A DNA stretch of 14,895 nucleotides from Euperipatoides rowelli (taxonomy: Eukaryota; Onychophora; Udeonychophora; Euonychophora; Peripatopsidae): the NCBI GenBank assembly GCA_003024985.2, contig PXIH01S0013705.1; one strand, given 5' to 3'. Below are positions 9,026 through 14,895 of the stretch, piece by piece. A model generated the notes under the pieces. It saw nothing but the letters and a program-made list of their open reading frames with translations, was not told where the DNA came from and did no database searches. Numbering within the stretch: position 1 is the stretch's first letter; the number at the start of each line of letters is the position of its first letter. The position numbers were made by a program, and so were the translations under genes.

Positions 9026-10648
9026 GTAATCAATTTATCAACTTTTACAAAAAAAAAAAAAATCCATCTTGATCATCTTCTCTACCCTGTGCTATCCCAC
9101 AATGACGTTGAAATACATGATGATAAATGTTTTCCAACACTTTGTTTTCCTTTTTAAAATATTAGAAAACATTTTAAAGATAATAGTTAGGGTAGGCTAG
9201 TTGTTGTAGAAATATAAATTTAATATTTGAAGTTGTTCACAATTCATTTTAATGGAATCATTTGTTGATACCGCACCTTCAAGATCCAGTCATTTTGATT
9301 ATATAGTGAAGTTTGAACGGGGAAATCAGAACACTACTGCAAAATAATAACATGCTTTCACTTCCCATTTAAATTTTTTAAAATTTAAGATAATATTGTA
9401 ATAATGATTACTATACTTGTACTGTATACTACTATTTTTTTAATAGTTATAAAATAAATAGATGACTACGCACATGATTTTTCTAATTCAGTTTATTACC
9501 AAAGCTCATCAAATTACAGCAGCTTATAGCTGGATATGCAAAAAAACAATTGGATGGATAATTCTAAATTGGAGATTGTGGGGTTCTATTGTATTCTTCT
9601 GCCCACCTACAGATCATAGTAAATTATTGTGCCAAAGGTATTGTAGCATATTTCCTTATACATTGGATAACTTAGCCTAGCATACCTAATTCTTAAATAT
9701 CCAAGTAAATTAATAGTAGCATATACTGTATAATAGTAATACAATAGCTCATCATTTTATGAATATAAGTGGGAATTGAGATAGTTATTATCTGAAAGTT
9801 TCATTTTGGTGGTTAGATCATTTCAATATCAACTACAGTATGCTACAAATATCAAAGTTAATTTAAAATTATATACAGAGTGCAACTATAGTGTTTTTGC
9901 TTAAAAGATTTTTTTAATTATAATTTCAAATGATTAACTCTTAGTTTTTTTTTTTTAATTTTGCAAAATTAGCATAGTTGACACATATCTGAGAAATCTT
10001 TCAATAAAATTTTCTAAGGTATACTTTTTATTAACTAATTTTACACGTTAACATGCTAGTCTAATTTGCGTATTTATTAATATATTTATGATTTGGTTAA
10101 GACATAACATTCATATTTTTTTGTTTTATTTTAGCACTAAAATAAAAATTGTGAGTAGTGTGTGCCCTTAATAGTAACTGAAAAAATTCTGCAAAATTGA
10201 CTTCTAAGAAAATCGTAGCAAACTGTCTACTAATATATTTATTTGAGTTAAATGGTGCATTTTGTCTAAATACCTTAAATACTTGCAGCAAATTTAAAAA
10301 ATGCACAGTATGTTTATAAAAGTTTTTTTTTTTTTTTTTTTTTTGCACTCGTCTCATAGAATGATTGGGTCAACCTTTTGCCATTTGTCTTATCATATTT
10401 GATATCTAAGAATTAGAAGGGAGAATGACTTTCTTTGCATTTTATACTAAGCTTTAGTGAAAATTAAAGACAATCTGATTCAATCACTTTCCCTTACGTG
10501 TGTTGTAAATCATAGTGACCATATAAGAAGTTTTCCTAATCTTAGGGTTACGGTGTGTCGTGTTTCATAAGCATTAGAATCAATAAAACAATTTGGCTGA
10601 ATAAGTCCGATATTAATTTGTTTTTTTCTTGTATACTTTATCCTTTAG
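9026..10648 (+). other. Intron after exon A, 1623 bp
   Basis: Bounded by GTAATC and TTTATCCTTTAG. It holds a 72-codon plus-strand open frame (9462-9680) that resembles no known protein and is taken as chance, and a 22-base T run (10323-10344). A weak, gapped inverted similarity between about 9408-9435 and 9712-9736 was noted but is too poor to call a transposon. Confidence 0.85.
10323..10344. repeat. 22-base poly(T) run
   Basis: An uninterrupted run of T in the intron. It could be the tail of an old retroposed sequence in minus orientation, but no flanking duplication was seen; simple slippage is enough to explain it. Confidence 0.9.
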
Positions 10649-10790
10649 ATCCTCGTTACTATTTATGCAGATTACATTGCACCACTGTTTGATCGATTTA
10701 CTCCTTTGCCAGATGGAGAACTACGTAAACAGATAGAAGATCTATCAGCTAGTATCAATTTCCCCTTGAAAAAACTTTATGTGGTTGATG
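10649..10790 (+). CDS. Ste24-like protease, exon B
   Basis: A 142-nt exon entered in phase 0 and left after one base of a Gly codon. The acceptor is TCCTTTAG and the donor is GGTAAATA. It encodes [17 protein letters not shown], then [19 protein letters not shown], and ends in [12 protein letters not shown]. The [11 protein letters not shown] stretch is one of the best conserved signatures of the Ste24 family. It marks the passage from a membrane helix into the long cytosol-facing loop before the metalloprotease core. The acidic and basic helix after TPLP is amphipathic, as expected for that loop domain. No odd residues were noticed. Confidence 0.95.
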
Positions 10791-11203
10791 GTAAATATCT
10801 AACAGTTCAATTATATTTAAAATATTGAACTTAATAATTCTATTTTAAAAAAATTGCACATTATTATTATTATTAGTCATTCAATAGCTCTATTAAATGG
10901 GTCATCAATCATTGATCTAAATTCACTGATAACTGATATATTTTGTTATAAACTGCCAATGGGTTAATTATTTGTAGTGTTACATGCTGTTGCTATGTAT
11001 GCAAAAATGAATTTGGCATACCAAAATATTCAGTAGTTCTTATCTAAATTTCATAATTATTCAAACACATATACAGTACAATGTTAATAAGCAAATATTC
11101 AAAAGATGTTTTAAAGAAAACAAATGTGTCCTGATAAAGAGATGTGTTTTACCATTATGAGAAATTCTGAATTCAACTTAGCTTTTTTCCTTTTCTTTAT
11201 TAG
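10791..11203 (+). other. Intron after exon B, 413 bp
   Basis: Bounded by GTAAAT and CTTTATTAG, splitting a Gly codon after its first base. It contains a short ATT trinucleotide run at about 10861-10876 and nothing else of note. Confidence 0.9.
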
Positions 11204-11379
11204 GTTCCAAACGCTCAGCTCATAGTAATGCTTATTTCTATGGTTTCTTCAACAATAAAAGGATTGTCTTGTTTGATACCTTACTTGAAGATTATAACCC
11301 TCTGACAGCTGAGAAAGAAGTGTCTGTAGATAGTAGCGACACAAAGATAGATGAGACTAAAACTACTGCAGTTAATAAG
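11204..11379 (+). CDS. Ste24-like protease, exon C (SNAYFYGFF motif, variable loop)
   Basis: A 176-nt exon that completes the split Gly codon and then has 58 whole codons. The acceptor is TTTATTAG and the donor AAG/GTGGGA. It reads [19 protein letters not shown] and then [11 protein letters not shown], both near-identical to animal ZMPSTE24. The second half (from NPLTAEKEV to the end) is hydrophilic and rich in Asp, Glu, Lys, Ser and Thr. This is the loop that also varies in length and sequence among family members just before the catalytic helix. No frameshift or stop is present, so the exon looks functional. Confidence 0.95.
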
Positions 11380-11437
11380 GTGGGATGAGTTATAATTTGA
11401 TACATTATTAATTATTTTAGGTATTCTAACATTATGG

Positions 11438-11782
11438 CAGGCAGGTGTCTGCAACCTGTGGCTCTTTGAGCAAATTTTGTGGCTCTTTGGAAATTGGAAA
11501 AAGATTTTTATTTTAATATATACCGGTACTGTAAATATCAAAAAATGAAAAAAATGAAATCAAATTTTTTTTTGTGTGTGTGAAAGCATTTTCTTTTATT
11601 GAGTTCAGAATGGCCGCCTCATGCCTGTGCTGTAGTTTGGTGCGAGTTGCCCGGCACAGCTCACGCAAGGGGGTTCCCCGAGTTACTTTATATCATTTCA
11701 GTTCTGCAGCTCTTCCATGTTTCTGTTTTTTTTTTTTTTCAGACATGTCTCTTTGTCACCAAAAGGTTGTCGACCCAGGCTG
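11438..11782. mobile_element. hAT-type MITE, 345 bp, in intron 3
   Basis: The element starts CAGGCAGGTGTCTGCAACC and ends with the inverted form of CAGCCTGGGTCGACAACC. One single-base gap aligns the two ends, and both carry the CAG...CTG termini typical of hAT transposons. The 8-bp target duplication CATTATGG flanks it exactly (11430-11437 and 11783-11790), which is the hAT duplication length. The interior begins with a partly doubled GTGGCTCTTTG motif and codes for no transposase, so it is non-autonomous. The two overlapping plus-strand open frames across it (11574-11900, 11599-11835) run through the inverted end and are not genes. The intact duplication suggests a fairly recent insertion, although the terminal repeats have diverged. 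Confidence 0.9.
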
Positions 11783-11799
11783 CATTATGGCATTTAACC

Positions 11800-11828
11800 A
11801 ATACCGTAAGGAAAATCATTACGGTATT
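11800..11828. repeat. 10-bp inverted repeat beside the hAT element
   Basis: AATACCGTAA (11800-11809) and TTACGGTATT (11819-11828) are perfect reverse complements around a 9-bp loop. The repeat lies ten bases past the hAT target duplication. TACCGTA is G+C-richer than the surrounding intron. The function is unknown. Confidence 0.8.
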
Positions 11829-12180
11829 AGTATAATACCTTATACAAGCTTGTCCCTTATCATTTTGGAGTTAGGAAAAAAAATCTTAATAGATTACTAG
11901 AACATTGATTTATTTTATTAGGGTTATTTTTGTATGCACATTTTCTACATTATTATTTTTCTTAGAATTGTGTGAATACTTTACCTGCATACACTTTTTT
12001 AATGTTAGAGAATGCGGTTATTTTCCGACACGCATGCTTGTTTAGCGATTTATAGTAGTAATATTTTTTTAATTTATTATGTTTTCTTAGAAGATTAATA
12101 GCATAACTAATTTATTGGTGAGCAATCAATGCTTTTACTTTATTATTATATGTTATTAAAAATATTTTTATTATTATTAG

Positions 12181-12279
12181 AAAACTGGTTGCAACAATTC
12201 TGAGGTGTTAGCAGTTTTATCTCATGAACTTGGTCATTGGAAACTCAACCATAATCTTAAAAACATTTGCCTCGGTCAG
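12181..12279 (+). CDS. Ste24-like protease, exon D (HELGH zinc site)
   Basis: A 33-codon exon, phase 0 on both sides. The acceptor is TATTATTATTAG and the donor CAG/GTGAGT, a near-perfect consensus. It encodes [21 protein letters not shown] and then [17 protein letters not shown] (12223-12237) is the HEXXH motif: the two His bind zinc and the Glu activates the attacking water. Human ZMPSTE24 has [12 protein letters not shown] at this place, so Gly-to-Ser before the motif and Gly-to-Asn after it are the only nearby changes. The third zinc ligand, a Glu in a later helix (EFQAD region in animals), is not in the window. Confidence 0.96.
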
Positions 12280-12678
12280 GTGAGTTTATTTCTGTTTCAT
12301 AGTATCCACTTTCTATTTCCAATTACCTGGGACATAAATTAAACTCTGGATAAATTTTCTTTAAAACATGTCCTGCTCATTTAAAATAGTAAAATTAGTA
12401 CTTGTTGGAATATTTTTTTATTTTATTTAAAAAAAAAATGAATCCCAGTAACAAGGTCTTTCTTGAATAATTCTATGAACATGTATTTTTTTTAAATCTT
12501 TTTCTCTTGAAAAGTATTTTATTTGCTATATAATCATTTAAATAAAATCTAGAAAAACTTTTGTACATAAATCGCATAGATTGTCATGATTTCAATGGAA
12601 ACAAAAAGTCCCAATCCTCCAATGCAATAACCCTTTTTTTGGAAAATAAAAATGATTTTGTTTTAATGTTAGAATTAA

Positions 12679-12691
12679 CCCCCCCCCCCCC
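12679..12691. repeat. 13-base poly(C) run
   Basis: An uninterrupted C homopolymer, the only long G/C run in the window. It is prone to length error in sequencing and to real length variation. Confidence 0.9.
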
Positions 12692-13142
12692 ATACACTAA
12701 ATCATTACTTTAGATTATATTCCCCAAAAAATAAACAATTTTCTCAAGATAAATAAATTTTTAAATTTACCACGTGCTTCATTTACACTCTGTCCATATT
12801 ACATTGTTATTTGTCACCCAAATACATTAGCCTAATCTATAACCACGTTCTCAATTTTCAGAGTAAGAATTTCTTTTAAGCAGTTGACTCTTTAAACTAA
12901 AATTAAAAATGCACTCTTGTCTCCATTTTACTGTAAATGTGGATTTAGCTTCTTCAGCTAAACAAAAGTTTAGGTAAATTTCCATTAGCAATTTGTTCCA
13001 GATGTTTAAAAGAAGTTGAGTTGACTATAAAAGCATCAAATGCATACAAAATTAAATATCCTTCACTCAGTATTCTTGTGTTGGCAGAAACCCACTTTAA
13101 TTAGGGGTATACTAAATACCATTTTGAATTCCATTGGCAGAA

Positions 13143-13281
13143 TATCAAATAGTTACAAATTATTCAGTAGGAGCCGAATAGTTCTAATAGAGTATTTCAT
13201 TACTATCAAATGATTTTTAATTATTCAGCAGGAGTTTAATAGGAAGCCGAATAGTTCTAACATACAGTAGTATTTCATTAC
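13143..13281. repeat. Imperfect tandem duplication, 61 and 78 bp units
   Basis: Unit 1 (13143-13203) and unit 2 (13204-13281) share in order TATCAAAT, AATTATTCAG.AGGA, GCCGAATAGTTCTAA and AGTATTTCATTACTAT. Unit 2 has extra bases between the second and third block and between the third and fourth. It is a local direct duplication with later indels. Confidence 0.8.
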
Positions 13282-13476
13282 TATTAAAGTTATTGTCAAT
13301 TAAAGAATTTTAAGAAAAGCTAGAATTGTTTATTTTTACCTTAAAAGTCATGTTTAATTCTTCATTTCTTCATATTCGATTAAATAACTAAGAAAATTTT
13401 AGTTTATTAAGCTGTTTTCAAATAATGAAATGTGAGGCCAGACGTCGGAACACATCCTGACACGCTGTTGTTTTAG

Positions 13477-13657
13477 GCAGTGTACTCTTATATAAGATCA
13501 CGAAAATTTGGTCTAGCAGACTACATTGAAAATAAAATAGAATATCTTACTGGTAAAAATAAAATATCCCTTAGCAACAATCAGATATGGAAAAAGTGCC
13601 CTAGTCTGGTAGTTTGGCTACCCGAAGAAAATCCCTTTGAACTGAAGGAAATAAAAG
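13477..13657 (+). CDS. Unidentified exon-like open block
   Basis: A 181-nt stretch starts directly after a TGTTGTTTTAG acceptor-like border whose TAG would be an in-frame stop. It stays open for 60 codons to a weak donor (AAAG/GTTGAA), or 61 codons if read on to the TGA at 13660-13662. It is less A+T-rich than its flanks. The product starts AVYSYIRSRKFGLADY and includes KKCPSLVVWLPEENPFEL. It is hydrophilic, with no membrane segment. I do not recognise the family. The entry phase (0) matches the donor of exon D, so splicing would be possible, but the sequence does not resemble the Ste24 segment expected there. It could be an exon of another gene, an alternative end for the protease transcript, or a retroposed fragment: ten A follow the TG of the stop. 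Confidence 0.4.
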
Positions 13658-13742
13658 GTTGAAAAAAAAAATATTACATAAAAAAAATAGAATGAGAAAA
13701 AAAGTACAATAGAGTTTATTTAAAATTAACTAATTACATTAA

Positions 13743-14490
13743 GGGGACAGGATTGTCGAAAATCAAAATTTTTTATTATAAGGTTTGCATTAAAATCGTA
13801 TAGGTTAAAATAAAGTGTCATTAAAAGTTAATTAAAAAAAAAATGTAAAAAAATTCCCAGAATGCACCTGGAAGCGGGAGATTGACCGCCATCTTGGATT
13901 TCAAGCGTTTTTTTGTGCAAAGAATTTAAAGCCTTAGTTTTTATTTTTTTAACTTTTTTATTTTGCAGAAATATTTTATTATTTTACAGAAATATTTTAA
14001 ACATAGTGTAGTAGGTCGAGGGCTATTAACATTTTACATCTATTTACTTTATTTTCCATTAAAAATTGTGTAAATTTGACATATAGTAAAATAACGTAAA
14101 CTACGTTTTTGTGCATTTTTATTAAAATAAAAATAAATAAATAATAAAAAAAATTAAAATTTTATCGAGTTGTCGACCTTGTGCAATATGTATATAGTAT
14201 AAAGAAATTTTTTTATTAAAATTGGAGAATAATTGAAGGGTGTAAATCTTTGCACAATTTACACCTCTAATCAAAATACCCATTTTGAGAAAAATGAAAA
14301 TAAAGGATTTTTTTACTCAAAAAAGGTTAAAAACGGTTGTATATTAGATATAATTTGAAGTACTTATAATTGAGATACTGATGAGTTTTATAGCTCATTT
14401 TTTTCATAAAAGATTGTAGATTTTAAAAATTCATATATTGAAAAATCAATTTTTCAGTCAAAATTTGATGTCTTCGAGGATCCTGTCCCC
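13743..14490. mobile_element. TTAA-flanked inverted-repeat element, 748 bp
   Basis: The left end GGGGACAGGATTGTCGAA and the right end, which in reverse complement reads GGGGACAGGATCCTCGAA, match at 16 of 18 positions, and weaker similarity continues inward (ATCAAA). TTAA stands immediately outside both ends (13739-13742 and 14491-14494). TTAA target duplication is used by piggyBac and Kolobok transposons. The purine-rich GG start fits Kolobok better than the usual CC start of piggyBac. A TA duplication with ends AGGGGACAGG is an alternative reading. The interior is very A+T-rich with many stops, has one G+C-richer patch near 13855-13915, and encodes no transposase. Confidence 0.85.
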
Positions 14491-14494
14491 TTAA

Positions 14495-14895
14495 CTACCA
14501 TTTAAAAACAGTAATTGTTTAACTGTAAAAAAAATAAAAAACATTTTGTAATGAGAGGAGAGAAGACTTATTTAAACATATTCAATATGTCTATTAGTTT
14601 CGAAACTTTTTAATTAATTTTAAGTAGGAAATTAAAAGATTTTGAGCTTTTTAATATTTAAAAAAAAAAAAAACATAGTTCTATAAATGGCAAAGATTTA
14701 TAGCTTGATTTATTATAGTTTTTTTTTTAAATCGGGCTTTTATTGTATTCTTACTATAAGTGTTTGTTCTAAAAATAGACCAAGATGTTTTCTCTTTTAA
14801 TAATCACTTTATTTAAGGGAAAGCATGTATGAAGAAAATACAGTAAATTATTTTTTTCATCACTAGTTATCTTTAACCAGGGACATCCCTTAGGG
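14495..14895. other. Right-end flank, no gene seen
   Basis: A+T-rich sequence with A and T runs (for example 14660-14673). The last twenty bases become G+C-richer and contain the palindrome CCCTTAGGG, cut by the window edge. Nothing here can be assigned. Confidence 0.5.

Larger units (their letters stand above)
8873..12279 (+). other. Partial Ste24/ZMPSTE24-type CAAX protease gene, four exons
   Basis: This is the gene-level span. CAAX prenyl protease 1 is a multi-pass membrane zinc metalloprotease of the endoplasmic reticulum and inner nuclear membrane. It removes the last three residues from farnesylated CAAX proteins and makes a further cleavage in some substrates, such as prelamin A in vertebrates and a-factor in yeast. 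The four exons total 570 nt (153, 142, 176, 99), join in phase to 190 codons without a stop, and all have GT...AG borders. The encoded part runs from two membrane segments through the [11 protein letters not shown] and SNAYFYGFF motifs to HELGH. Missing are the N-terminal half, the C-terminal membrane part, and the later Glu that acts as third zinc ligand. I saw no matching exon in the remaining 2.6 kb. The gene is the ortholog family of ZMPSTE24, but naming conventions depend on the species. Confidence 0.93.
12280..13476. other. Downstream intron or flank
   Basis: Follows the GTGAGT donor of exon D. It holds a run of 13 C (12679-12691) that is striking in such A+T-rich DNA, and a local duplication at 13143-13281. 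The next conserved protease exon, a membrane segment followed by the third zinc ligand, was not recognised. Confidence 0.6.

Noticed and set aside
8888-9157. 89-codon open frame taken as a whole gene
   Set aside because: Only the part to 9025 is coding. After the GTAATC donor it reads through an A-rich intron start. The overlapping other-frame open stretch at 8815-9072 is a shadow of the same exon.
9462-9680. 72-codon plus-strand open frame in intron after exon A
   Set aside because: No family resemblance and no splice context. The weak inverted similarity around it (about 9408-9435 against 9712-9736) needs several gaps, so a transposon could not be called either.
10097-10357. 86-codon minus-strand open frame
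   Set aside because: Its start is the 22-base T run read as poly-Lys, and the rest is A+T-rich intron without similarity to anything known.
11281-11541. 86-codon minus-strand open frame
   Set aside because: It overlaps exon C and the left end of the hAT MITE on the opposite strand; a shadow frame.
11574-11900. 108-codon and overlapping 78-codon plus-strand open frames
   Set aside because: They run through the interior, right inverted end and target duplication of the hAT MITE, inside an intron; they are not genes.
1-14895. CRISPR array, tRNA, rRNA or bacterial operon
   Set aside because: No regularly spaced repeats, cloverleaf or rRNA cores were seen, and the split genes and composition are eukaryotic.

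Overview
This is an A+T-rich stretch of eukaryotic nuclear DNA. Four short coding blocks are separated by introns with GT...AG borders, homopolymer runs are common, and remains of DNA transposons lie in the introns. The coding blocks encode the middle of a CAAX prenyl protease 1 / Ste24 / ZMPSTE24-type zinc metalloprotease. The protein resembles animal members closely, so the source is most likely a metazoan with an A+T-rich genome, probably an invertebrate. The species cannot be read from the sequence.

Layout. Positions 1-1777 hold no gene that can be supported, only small hairpins and a 12-bp tandem duplication. Two copies of one long repeat follow in the same orientation (1778-3217 and 3651-5357), separated by 433 bp. 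On the minus strand each copy shows features expected of a long terminal repeat: a CCAAT motif and an octamer, a later AATAAA with a T/G-rich tail, and a TGGCGCC primer-site-like motif. The copies do not have TG...CA ends, so the class is unresolved. Copy 2 carries a 212-bp segment with a TATA-like site that copy 1 lacks. A lone N sits exactly at the edge of copy 1.

From 5358 to 8872 there is no confident gene. This part contains a weak minus-strand exon candidate (5811-6039) and a clear small inverted-repeat element (about 7985-8232).

The protease exons are at 8873-9025, 10649-10790, 11204-11379 and 12181-12279, all on the plus strand. Their reading phases join without a break into 190 codons and end just past the HELGH zinc motif. 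The start of the protein and the last zinc ligand lie outside the window or were not found. The intron before the HELGH exon carries a 345-bp hAT-type MITE with a perfect 8-bp target duplication. Downstream are a local 61/78-bp duplication, an exon-like open block at 13477-13657 that I cannot identify, and a 748-bp inverted-repeat element flanked by TTAA (13743-14490).

There is no operon-like organisation: one protein-coding gene is visible in part, and almost everything else is intron, intergenic DNA or mobile-element debris.
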